From Alentia gelatinosa (lineage: Eukaryota; Annelida; Polychaeta; Phyllodocida; Polynoidae), in NCBI GenBank assembly GCA_950022655.1, contig OX465580.1:126525016-126589015 (forward strand): DNA of 64,000 nucleotides. The letters are read 5' to 3'. Below the pieces are notes generated by a model. The model ran no database searches and was not told the origin of the DNA. It was given only the letters and a program-made list of their open reading frames with translations. The position numbers were made by a program, and so were the translations under genes. Shown piece by piece: positions 11,201 through 24,900 of this stretch (position 1 is its first letter; each line of letters begins with the position of its first letter).

Positions 11201-14200
11201 CCAACGCCATGTATCACAAACCAATATTCACATCATCTATGTAAACCTTTACGTGTAGACATGTATATGATTAAAATACCTCGGCATTTGGATATCTAGT
11301 AAACAAAAAAGACAGTATCTTCCAGTTTTAAGTTTCACCCACAGTAACTCTATTTTCATTGTATACTATGATATCACTTCCTGTGGGAACTAATTAGCTT
11401 CAACATGTTTTCCTCAGTCAACCCATAAAATTTTACCCATGAACTTGAATCACTTGTGGCTCGCAATCATTATTCTACTAATAACATGTGGTAATTATCA
11501 TATTATCTAAACTTCTGCTATCACTTTACATACATCTCTATAGACATCAGTCTCCTTCTACAAAGTAGAATACCTTTCTCTGCCAGTCGGGATAGTAAGC
11601 CAGGTAGAAGGTTATGAACTCAAAAAGGTTTCCAGTGGAGTCGACAGCATCTGGGAAGAGCATGAGTAAGGTGGAGGAGAAGGCCAAGTCAGTCAGTTCC
11701 GGGTCATCGCCACGCTCCAGCAAGTAGCCGTCTATGACATCCCGTATGTTGTCTTTGTTGAAGGTGGCCCGGTGCTCATGGATCTACACAAATGACACAA
11801 TATGAATACTTTAGTATCCTTGTACACCATTGCATCTAATGTCTAATGTTTATTACTATATAAACCCATCCCGCATATATATACTGTAAATATGTATCGG
11901 TTCGCCATAAAACGTATAAATACCGTACGGAACAGTGTTCCGTACCACAAAATACGAAACACTGTTCCGAACCCGTTGACTAAAATATTGGTTATTAGGC
12001 CAAATTAAATCTATAATTTTCTTTATTAATTTCAGGTATTTAGTACATATAGAACGACTTACCATGCTTGTACAAGCCACAAAACTCGATAATAATTTAC
12101 AATTTGTATGGAACTCAGCGTAAACTCCTCGTTCTGCATGCACTGTAAATTATCACATCGATTTGTAGTTTGTACAACATGGTCAGGATGTTCCATATAA
12201 GTACCTATACGTGTGTTACTGTTAGCATCACACACCTACTGTAAGGTGCTGTCATCTGTGAGCAACGCTAACAAGTACTCATGTATGACCTCTATGTGGT
12301 ATTTTTAGGAAGAGGGCTCGTGACATACTTCTCTCTCTCTTTCTGTCCATAGCCCTGATACCATGAATACGTAGAAATAAATGATGCCATATCAATCCAT
12401 CATCCTGCCTTAGTTCTCTTATTCACACAAGCACACATCAAAAATACAAGGAGTAAATGGTATGTTCATCATTGATGAATGAGCGTGCAGATATAAAGGA
12501 ATAACAAATAAAACGTTTGGATTAATTAAGTTTATGGATAGTTTTTGGTATCCCACTTGCACCCAGTCAACTTGCCATTTTTGCAGCTGCACAAGTGTAG
12601 GATCCAAACATATATATACCCCGATCTAAATGATTGAATAATTTTCTGCACAATGATAGGGACATGGGACCTGCCTCATACAAACTCATTTATGTTAATC
12701 CATCCTCATTCTCCTTTCTAAATTTGTTCATCGGTGAGCGCTGTTTGAAAGAGCCAAACCTGAAATTCATTGGAAGAACTGTACAATGTCTTACAGAAAT
12801 GAATAAAAACTTTAAACTAAAAATAATAAAAGCTTGATACTAACCCTGTCTGTGAGAAATTTCTGGAAGTTTTCTCCGCTGGTCCTGACGTCCCTGAGAA
12901 TGGATGGGAAGATGAGCTTAGTGATGTAAGGTGGGACATTGTCGGTCCAGTAACCGATGCTCATCCCAGACCTGAAGATCGCATCAACCCATGCTACAAG
13001 CAGCTCACGCACCTTGCACACCATTGGGTCGCCGTAGTCGAACCTATAAATAAAGATAAGCAAGGAAAAGATTTTGTGGTATAACAACATTTGTATTAAA
13101 AAAATTAGGAGCAAATGGTATGTTCATCACTGATGCTTTCACCTTGTGTCTATGAAGAAAGAAGAGATTAAGTCTAGCTTGGGAAACGAAATTGTTTATT
13201 ATAGTAATTTTAGTAGTAATTATAGTCATGTTATGTAGTATTGATCTTAAATATGTAAATACGGTGAAATATAAAAATATGTAAATATACTCCTATAAAA
13301 TAGGATGTATATAGATGAGAAAATAAATATTTATATAGAACGTCCTGAGCGAGATGCTAATTTACGGTATGTATGGACCGAGGCGTTTACGCTGAGTTCC
13401 GTACAAACGGTAAATTAGCATCGAGTTCTGTGACTTGTACAAGCATGGTTGGATGTTATATATTTACTATATACCCGAAATTTAAAAAAAAATCAATTAC
13501 ATTTTTCTTAACAACCAAAATTTTAATAAATGTGTATGGGTAGGTAGTCCGTATTTTGGTGTACGGACCACTGGTCCGTACAGTATTTTTACGTCATATA
13601 CCGAAACAGTACATATTTACAGTATATATACGGCATGGGTATCTAGTAAATGATATGATGTGGGTGGGAAAATGAATCAATGTGTGTAGGGTTTGAAGAT
13701 GGCGACTGAACAAAAAAACTAGGAGCAAATGTTATGTTCATCACTGATGCTCTTACCTGGTATCTATGAAGAAAGAAGAGATAATATAAATCTGGCTTGA
13801 GAAAATAAAATTGTTTGTTATGATAATTTTATCAAGATTTGATATAATATCTAATATCATATATTATCAATATCAAACATGTAAATACGGTAAAAATATA
13901 AACATTTGTAAAATATACCCCTATTTAATAGGATGTATATAGATGAGAAAATAGATATATGATAGGAAGTGGGTGAGTGGGGAAATGAATCAGAGTGTGT
14001 AGGGTTTGAAGATGGCGACTGAACTGGTGAGGGCGGAAGTGGTATTGAGGAGTGTGGGAAGTTGGCACCAGGTGTCTTCAGTGAGCCGGGATAGACCCAT
14101 ACGGGTCTAAAATAGCGTAACCCATTTATGAATGATCGTGCAATAATGAATGAATAAAAATCTATAGGTTTGCGTTACATTCAGTCTATGGATAATTTTC

Positions 14201-17200
14201 TGTAACCTACTTGCACCCAGGCAACTTGCCATTTCTACAACTTCCTTTCTAGGATCCAAATATATCAATCACCAGTGGGTCAATGAGGTACTTCGGTCTC
14301 CAGGGATCGGTTATAATAAGCAGTTCACGCCTCCCAGAGACTGAGACACTGGCCATCTGCACCTTTCCCAATGTCATTGATTTGGGGCACAGATAGTGAA
14401 GGGTTAGTTTTTGAAGCATGCTGATAGTAGTGTATACAACATCTCCCTAACCTAGGCAGAGTATATACCGTGTGGCCTATAATAAAAGTGGTCAGAGGCT
14501 AGTTCATGTTGGTTCGACTGATGGTGTCAGAAAGTCACCAATAGTCATTTTCATACTGGTGCAGTGATAGCCGGAAATAGTAACTCGAGGCAGCCATGTG
14601 CACCGAACAGCCTACACACAAATGTGGAAAGTCAGCCATTTGTAGAAAATGTTATCGAATATCAGTAATCAATCATATCGAATATAATTGATTAAATTTA
14701 TGAGGCCCGAGACCGGCAACATGACCATTTTATAATTTACACGGTAGGTTCCAGATATGTCATTGTCAATAACTTGAATGAACTGCAGATAATGCACACA
14801 AAATTTCCAATGAGTTTTTTTTTGTCAGGTTTATCAAATCCATTTAATTGATCACATCGAATATAATTGATTACATTTATGAGGCCCCTGACCGGCAACT
14901 TGACCATTTCATAATTTACAAGGTAGTTTTGAGATATGTCATTGTCAATAACCTGAATAAACTCCAGATAATGCACAAATATTTCGTATGAGTTTTTTTT
15001 AATTGACAAACTTCACCATTGCTTGGCGGTTTTACAGCTTGAGTAAAAACTTGTCAAGCTCTCTAAATCCATAAGGGAAATGTCCTCACCTGCCATTGAA
15101 GACAACGCCACTAATGGTTATGGCGAGCAGCCCCTGAATGGTGTCCTTGGGAGCGAAAGGTTTCTGCTCAAACTTGTCTAACTGCACATACATTTTATCA
15201 AGAGACTCGTAAAACCAGCTCTCAATGGACGGGGAACCAAAACCAGCGCCTCTTAAAATACGGACCATGATTTTCTTCTTCTCCTTCCATGCCTCTGAGT
15301 AACGTGCATTGAAGAGCTCTATAAGAAACAAATACCTATATTTACGGAATTCTCTTTGCAATCAGATCATATTTCCTGATTTTCATTAAAAAATTCCTTT
15401 TGAAGTTACATATTCAAAGGTTTTATTATTCTCCTTAATTTAAATTAATCAATAAGTAGTGCAAGATAACATAATAGGTTGTAAGAGGCTAAGCAATATA
15501 GAACATGTTACATGAATGCCCAACGAACGATAGGAATAACATCATTGGGTATTGTTAGAGGAGGTAAGGGAAATATTATATGAAACCATAGTTATGGTGA
15601 CAGTACGGGGAAGATTTATGAGTTGTTTCGGAGAAATTCGTTCTGAACGAGCCGGCACGGCGAGTTCAGAACGAATTTCTCCGAAACAACGAGTAAATCT
15701 ACCCCGTACTGGCACCATCACTATGGTTTCATATTATTATATACCTCAATTCGGTCTTAATTCGCTAAAACTGACCGTAATTCGACGTCGAAGTGACTTG
15801 GCACAACTCTCAAACACGATGTATACGTTTGCAGACACGCCGGATGTTGTTTAGCGGAAGTGATCACCGCGCAGGCGCGAAGACATTATAGCGCCTCATA
15901 AATTAATGTGCGATCACCCTGCTACGCTCGATCGGGCCAGCAGACAGCTGTACTCGAGCAGTGCAGTGTATCACAGGGGTTTTGCATTTGTTGACATCGA
16001 CGAGTCGCCAGCTCGACCCGTGAACGTATCGAAATCGGTATTTCTCGCATATATAAGCTATCCAAAGTGTATGACGTGGTTCGTTATCGTATTCCACCTC
16101 GATGTTTGATGTATCATCATACTAACTCGCTCCGTGGTTACTGTACGATGCCACAGAACTCGCGAAGTGAAGCGTTCCGCCATTTTTGAATCTTGCGCCT
16201 AGAATTCTGTTGTCGGCCTCTCGACCAATCAAAATGCGTTATTTCTTCAAAGGGTGCAGTCTGTCAGCCAAAGCGTGCCGGTGAGGGTCAAAGGATGCAG
16301 TCTGTCAACCAAAGCGTGCAGTCTGTCAGTATCCAAAGGCACCGGTACAACGTTTCACGGCGTACAGTGCATTATGTGTGTGATAACTGTACCCCTAGGA
16401 GCAGTACGTATTTACACTGATTTAGTGCATAGGTATATAATAATATATTTAAAAGAGTCAATGAGAATAAACGGGGCCTTGCAATAGTGCAACTTCCTCC
16501 CACCGCTTTGCGACCACGAATCACCTATATTTCAAAGAGTATTCAGGTACAAATATATAGGAATAAGACATTACCATTGGTATTTCAAGACAAAGCAGCA
16601 GATAGAATACCATGCAGCTAGTATTGCATAATAAGACTACAGTCTACTAAGCTATGTGGCCATGAAATTAGTATATGAAAAGAAAGGAGTTAGTCTAGAC
16701 CATGGGTAATGGGAAAGTAACAGGTGGCATTAAAGGAAAACAACATATTCTGCAGGATGAGACAGAACACAGGAATATGCTCTCAGGTCTAAGCAATGGG
16801 TACTTCACAACAACAAGCAGGCAGGAACCACCGACGGACTTTTGGCACTACTGACGCAAAATCGGTCAATGGAACCGACCTAGCTGGTGAAATGACCAAG
16901 AACATTTTCTACTTAAGTGGGATTCACACGGTGGAATCCATGTACCTTACAGGGTTCAGAATTTCATGCGATTCTGTTCTTTTTTAGGGGGAAATGTTCG
17001 AATACAGAATCTCAGCAGGATTTGTCTCAAAAAAAAAACACCCTGTGAGGTACATGAATCCCATAGTGTGAATCCCACTTAAGATTAGCACTTTTATTCC
17101 ATCGGGGATCTGACTGTGAACACTGAGTAAGAAGTTGGTCACTGAGTGAAAACTACTACACTCACCGATTATTTGATACCGACGCACAGTCGTTGGCACC

Positions 17201-20200
17201 ACCGACAGATTTTATGGGGAACTCAAAAAATCTCTGCCGTTTTTGTCGGACAATATATAGAAACGGGCTTATACTTAGATACTGATAGTGCTTTCCCCTA
17301 TACTGCCTGTTACCCCCTAAAAGAACTTTAATTAGGCCACTCGAAAAAACGTAGTTTCTCATCACCAAGCCAGGGAAAATATGGCGAAGGCGCTTCTAGT
17401 CCGAGTCCAAGTGTCTGCTTACATAGGGTGTCCACTTATGAATGTGGGTTTCTTTTTGCATTTCGTACCGGGGTGTCCGCTAATGCGGGGTGCCCGCTTA
17501 CGCAGGGTTAAATCAAACATCTAATAGAGGGACAAATTTCCACTCTGAGCAAAAGTGTCTGCTTAGGCGAGCCGTCCGCTTGCACTGGGGTGTCCGTTAG
17601 GCAGTGTTCTACCGTATCTCCCTTAAACCATAGGTTTGGGAATACCTAGATACAAATATACCACGTTGACATCAGGAGCTTTCATTTGATACTAAATACA
17701 CATACCTTTCATAATATCAATCAAGGTTCATCTTATAAAGCGGAAAAAAATCTTCTAAAAACGTTTTTGCTGATGCGTGCGGGGATGAAAAACTATTTTT
17801 CTTTTGAGTAGCCTTGGATTGATTATATGATAATGTATACATGTATCATGAAATGTTATTGGCATATGAAAACCTAATGCTACTGCAGATTGACACAAAA
17901 GAAATGAAACACTGATATCAATTTTGGTACCAAATCAGTAAACTGTATAGATAAAAGATGGATGTGGTCATAACTTACCATCAAAGAGCCTTTGGTGATC
18001 AAGGTCATACATGATGGGGCGGTTAGAGAAGTCATCTGCACGTTTGACGAATGCCTCTTTTATCAACTCATTGGTGTTCATAACAATCAACGGTCTGAAA
18101 CCAATGTTGGATGCATATATCATACATTCTCCCAGATACACCATTAAATACCAATGGGAGAACGGTAGAAAAAAGGTGGGAGGAACTGTTGTCGTAAACT
18201 GTGCTGTTGTCCCAATTGTACAACAGTTGTTTACTGATAATGATATTGCCAGTAATCTTTGGTCTACATGACTGCTGATATTTAATTCTAAAGAGGTGCC
18301 GTTATCAAACAATATTGTTTCACACACTGGTTTTATTGGCGACTTTGGTAAGTTTTATAGAATTACTACGGAAATAGATAAAGGTTCAGTGACTCAAGGT
18401 TATTCATATATTCCTTGAAATTATGCTAATTTTGAAATGTTGTTATGTATATGAACACACGGATAATGATATGAAACTTCATGATTATGAAGTTGGATTT
18501 CCCAAAACTCCAGTAATTTATGATGCTTTGTATGTTGTTAACTGTGTGAACAACTAACCAGAATCTTGTAGGACAAAATGGGACAGACAGTGAGATTGCG
18601 ACGAACATTATGAGGGAAATACACACATTCAATATAACGTAGTTGACATAACTGTCACCATGTCTGTTCCAGTACATGAACAACTATCCAGCATAGTGTG
18701 GTCAACTACAAATGATGGCTGCAAACTATGGGAACAATTAACCATTCGAGCTGAGTGCTTCAGTGCTGGCAGGGGAAATGAGGAGGAAATAATTTGGTTG
18801 ATTTTTTTGGTCATGTACAATGTGTGTAGTATATATTGTTCTCCTGCAATATATGTTTTCTACACATTGCGTTTTTATCTCACCCCTAGTATTTTTCCCC
18901 CATAGATTTAACATTGGGAACTTGTATCCAACGCCGATTGAGTATTTAGAAAAAATGCTCAATGGAGGATTATGTCACAAAGGTTAGCCCATTAGTCAAT
19001 GTGAAAGGTGAGATAGATTCAGAAACCTAATCAAATTTAGGGTCAGAGCTCTCGTTTGAATCACTACGTGATTCACGCGGCTTCGCCTTGTGAATTACTA
19101 CGTGATTCAAACTCGATGGGATACGAGTTCTGACCCTAAACGTTTATAGGTTTCCTCTACAATATATCATTTCCCTAAGTTACATATATGAAATCCAAAC
19201 TTTACATTTCATTTTGTTATGCATCTGTAAGGGACTACAATGTTCACGCCTACATTGCTCTGACACCATGTTTCCTAACATCCATGGTTCTATTATGGTC
19301 AATAAAGAACAGATTTACAAAAAAAAAAAATTATGTGTTGACTTTATTGCTGAGAGAAAGAAAGTGACATGGCCATGGACTATCAAGCACCAAGCAGATT
19401 GAGTACTATAATTTGTACATCCTTCCATGCAAATGACTGTATTAATCTTTTTTGGGGAATTTCTGTTGGCATTTGGTCTAGTTAATAAATGAAACTGTTT
19501 CCCCAGAGTGAGAATGACTTTGATTAGGCATGTAGGGTGTAAGTGCATTTATCACAGTCTCTCAATCAAAGTTTAATTGGGAACTTCATGTAATGTCATA
19601 GATGGTGACTGGCTGCTTCTCAAGCATGTGCCCCACCAGTTCTCAAACACAAAACTAAAATATATATTGTGGATATAAAACTGCCGTCAAAGGGTAGTGT
19701 CCCCAGGACACTTGACCAAGTCTGATCAATTGTTTTAATTTAAGAATTCGTCCTGATCAATTCTCATTGCGAAATCGCCTCTGGATAATTACCTCCATCC
19801 CTTTAAGTGCCCTAGAATAGTAACTTCTATTTCAATACTTCTCTGGAGGGAACCCTGCAAATATTGGGGCATTTAAAGGTAGCATTTGACATGTCTACAT
19901 AATATCTCAGTCTATCTGGTCTCTACTTAGAAAGCCCAAAGTAATCTAGGTCAATTCTCACCCCTGCACAATTTTTATCAAAAAATGCATAACAAAAGTT
20001 TATCAACATGCTGATAAATCTAATTGCTGACAACAGAAAGTTGGTAAATGGCGCTTGGTTGGTTGGCCGACACGGGCTGGGGTATTGCGTAATTCGCCTG
20101 GGACAAGTTCACCGACTCTTAAACAATTTGGGAACTATTCGTTCAATCCTGAATCGGTAGATGTGTATTGGGCTTTAACGACATGATGTTACTAAGGTGT

Positions 20201-21850
20201 AGAACTAGGTGTAAAACATAGTACAGGCAAGGCAAAGGTTGTCCATCCTAGGCACGATATGCACAAAAGGCAGATCCGTGTTCGTGGTTTCTTTAGATGC
20301 CCTTCAAAGTCCAGACTCTATGTACCACTAAAATAGAACGGACTGGTTGGGAAGAAATGGAAGTCTTGACACAATTAATAAAAAGTTGCAGGATTGGCCA
20401 TAAACGTGGATCTCATTGAAACCACATGTGCTCATAGACGTCCACTTGGAAAGAAACAGTTTGAATATGGGACAGAACAGCGTTGTTTTACCACCTGTGA
20501 CGCCACAGTGGTATGGGATTCGTTGGCCTACACGATACCAAAGTACTGCTCACAGTTGATATGACTCAAGTCAGTTGTTGGAAAACACCATAATTTGAGT
20601 CTGCAATCCCCCCCCCCCCCACACACACACACACACAACCTATCCCTGTTTCCATTGGCCGACGAAGATTGTAAAGACTTTTTGAGTTACACAGAAAGTC
20701 TGTCGGTGGTGCCACTGACTATGCGTCGGTAAATAAAAATCGCTGAGGGTAGTAGATTTCACTCAGTGACCAAGCTTTCACTCAGTGGTGAGTGGTGCCA
20801 CATTGCATAATCTAAGCAGAAAAAGTCATGGGGCATTTCACGACCTTGGTTGTTTTCATTGACCGATATTGTGTCCACAGTGCCAAAAGTCCGTCGGTGG
20901 TTCCTGACTTTAGATCCGTGACGGGAAATCGGCCAATGGAAACGTGCCTTATATAGTGTGAAAGGAACAGAAGGCCAGTGTCTCAGGGTCCTAGAGGTGT
21001 GCCCAGCTGACCATGACCAATCACTCATCAAAACTTCTCATCTCAATGACGATACTTTTTATGAAAAACGTATCATGAATGATGGTCAAGTTTACTACTC
21101 AGCTCACATCTGATCATTTCCGGACCATACTGATTAACAGGAAAAACCTATAGTATATTCTATGTTATACACGTAATAAGGATAACTGAAATAGCAGTTT
21201 TTTGAAGGCATTACAGTAACAATAAAGCCTCGACAAAACGTTAGAACTATTCTAACAAATATTGTTTTTGCAATTTGACTTTTGAACTCCCTGTACAATT
21301 GAAACTGCCTGTCCAGATTGTGAGACTTTCATGATAGTTTCAGTCAGTTCTGTAAAGACCTTTTTCAGTTATGATTTGCTCTCAAGGGGGTCAGGTCCAG
21401 GTCATGAACACCGGAAACCAACTACATGTAACTTATTTTCATTAAGGCACTACCAGAGACAAAGAAATAAAGCAGGGATAACAAGTAATGTTTATTTGTT
21501 GTTAGAATACAACGTTTCGGATTATTATTAATCCTTCATCAGGTAGTTCATTAGTTCACCTAAAAAAAAAAAAAAAATGGTACCTCAATTTACAACTGAC
21601 CTTGAAACTAACACTCCTCAATGAAAAAGAAATTGAGACATGACTGCTTAACTACACTGAAAACGATATAGCCATCCCTAAATAACGCCATAATATCTAA
21701 AAGTATATCTATTGTGTTACGACTTATATACGTTCTTGTAGTGTGATTCCTATGGAGACATTGCGACTCCGACGTGCGAAGGTCACATGTATTGAGACTG
21801 ATCTATGGACAAAAGAAAATCAAGAGAGCTGTACTCGTTTAAAAAGATAA

Positions 21851-21940
<90 letters not shown>

Positions 21941-24900
21941 CATGACAAAACACTCCCTTCAAAGCATGTGGTGCCTCAGAGGAATGCCACTTTTATCTAT
22001 CCACGGGAATTTCCTGTTTTCAAGCATGAGGAAGGACAAAAACCAACAAAGAAAGGTATTATTAAGTCATGGCAGTTTTTACCTAGCATAAAACCAATAT
22101 GATACACAGTAACAGACCCAGAGCTATGTTTTGCACCAACTTAAGTAGGCATGTAGCTATGGTGACAGGAATGAATAGTATTTTACTTTGATACTTAGAA
22201 TTACGTTCAACTATAGGCCTCCCAACCATGTTGGGGACTGAAAACTAGTTATTTTTGACTTGCTATACAAAGGTTCTCATACCTTAGGCTGTAAAAGAGA
22301 CACATACTTACAAAGGGTACCATATTAAACCAGAGGTTATGGGCTTTATTGTCATACATATTTTGGATTTATTGAGGTGATTTATCTGTTTTCATTTTTG
22401 ACATATTTTCTCTGAAATCATGCTAAAGGTTAGGCATAATGTTTGACTTCTAGAATATGAGTGAAGATTCCATAGAATTCCACATCTAGGTAAAATCAAA
22501 GCTCAGGGCAATCAAATAGAGATTTCTTTGAGGATTATTGTGATACCTCAACTTTTATTGTACTCATAGTAGAAGTCAAAATGGACTGTTTTGTTATCAA
22601 AATAGAAAAGTAGCAAAAAGCTCCTATTTGTGATATGTGCCATATGTTAAAGCATTGTTGTGGTAGGCAGAAAATGGAGAAGTAAGGCTTTGTTGGAAAT
22701 GATGCAATATTTTTACATTATAATTTCAGACAATGTTTTTCCTTTAGTTATTAATTACAAATAAATGCTTACTTAAACTAATTAGATAAGCAGCACAAGT
22801 CAATCTATAAGAATTTTTTGGGAAACACTATTTGAATCCGGATCCCACCTTAGTCAATAATAGGCCTTAATGACCTATAGCTGCCACTGTTTTGTAAGGG
22901 GGAACATTCTTGTCTTTGCTATTGCCATCTCCACAATCCTGTGACTGCAAATTCTTCTTTAGTTACCCTCCCTCTCAACCCACAATGCCGAGGTAAATGT
23001 TACATTTGTCTGCAATTACGTTGAATACTTCATTTTTGTTTTCAGTTGAGCAATGCTCCCTTTATTCATTAATTCATTATATAATACAAAATTTGGAATG
23101 CAATCGTCCGTGGTTGTACATTCCTCAATAAACCATAACTCAATGTGGGTTCTTTTTCTGTTAAAGGATAGACTTATTCAAAATTGTTCATTATCAACGA
23201 CCTCCCTGAGTCAGTCCAGCCACATACGTTACTCCTAACAAACACTCAATAATCTCATCCTCCTTCTTTGGACTACTACATTGATAGGTTGGCCAAAGTG
23301 ACCTTCTCCACTTATGATCTTGCTCTAAATACTTCATTATTGAGGGCCATCCATAAAGTATGTACGCAGCAAGGGGGCTGGGGTTGGTGGGTGGTGGACT
23401 TTAGACCATATGTGTACATTTACAGGTAGGGGAGGGTATGAATTTCCATACGCATGCATACGCAGATTTCTAAAAAAAATGCAATGCTTTGTATGTAATT
23501 AAGCGGTGTTGTAAGTAGAGTAGGTTGCTGAGGCTGATGGTAGGCATGTCTGTAGATGCATATGGTATGATGAGAGATTGGCAGATTGGTAGATGGACAG
23601 TTTGGTGGGTAGTCCGGGTGAGTAGACGGACAGATAGGCAGGTTGGTGGGTGGGCAGGTTATTGGGTGGGCAAATTGGCAGGTAAGCAGACTGGTAGGCA
23701 AGCACACTGGTTGGTACATAGGTTGGTGGGTGGGGGCAGATTTGTGGGTAGGCAGGTCAGTGGGTGAGCACGTTGGTCGATGGCCACGTTGGTGTGTTTG
23801 TGGGTAGGCAGGTTTGTGGGTGGGCAGATAGATGAGATGTGGGTAGGTAGACTAGTGGGTAGGTAGATTTGGGAGTAGGCAAGTTGTTGGATAAACAGGT
23901 TGTTGGGTGTGCAGGTTGGTATGTAGGCAGGTTGATTTGGTAGGTAGTTTGGTGGTTGAGCAGACTGGTGAGTTGGCAGGCTGGTGGGTAAACAGACTGG
24001 CAAGTAGACAGATTTGTGGGTCTGCAGGTTCTTCGGTAGGCAGGTTAGTGGGTCTGCAGGTTCCTCGGTAGGCAGGTTAGTGGGTGGGCAGGTTGGAATG
24101 AGAGCAGGCCGAAGGATAAGCAGGTTAATAGGTAAGCAGGTTGATGGGTTAGCAGGTTGAAATTTGAGCAGGCTGGCAGGTAGGTAATTTTTTTGGGACT
24201 TATCTGAAATGCCCACTCATCTAAAAATTGTCCTTACGGGGTCCCCTAACCATGTACCAAAACTCATGCTTGTTTCATTAAATGCACAATCATATGCTAT
24301 ATCTGCCCCACTATCAGTATTTTACAGGCACCTGGGGTGGATGGTGTTATAGGCCCACTCAGGTTTGAGCGGGAGAAAATGAAACAAAACAAATTTGATG
24401 AGTCAAATGACCTTGGTCCCACGTCGCTTCAAATTCAAGGTCTGACATAACTGTTTGCTGGGAAGGTACATGTATTCCCTATCTTGATATCTTACGATTC
24501 ATATCTTTCCTCTCGTATCGCTGAAAGATTATATACTCTTATAGATATTCTGAACAGCGTTTTATTGGAGGAAGTAATTTGATTATCAGTGGGTCATGAC
24601 CTAATGGCCCAGTCACATTGGCGTAAAAAATGGCGTTTTTCCGTGTACGCACGTCTACGTTCTTCTACGCATTTTGAAATTTACAAATGCGCGGCGATGC
24701 GCGGGAAAACGCGGAGATATGTAAATGAAAGTTGGAAAGCCCTGAAAAACGCCACAATAAGTACAGAAATGTAAATACGTGTTGATGAACGTTGAGAAGC
24801 ATACTAAAACGTTAAAGTAAACCAAACAGATACATTCCAAATCCGTAGCTATACGTACTCCCCACCAATTCAAATATGTAGAAGAAACGCCAAAATTTAC

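Noticed and set aside
17395..17600. CRISPR-like array
   Set aside because: Repeats are degenerate and spacing irregular, and the genome is animal.
23540..24216. Pro/Thr/Leu-rich open frames in the minisatellite (also 59906-60373)
   Set aside because: They are translations of a degenerate short repeat.
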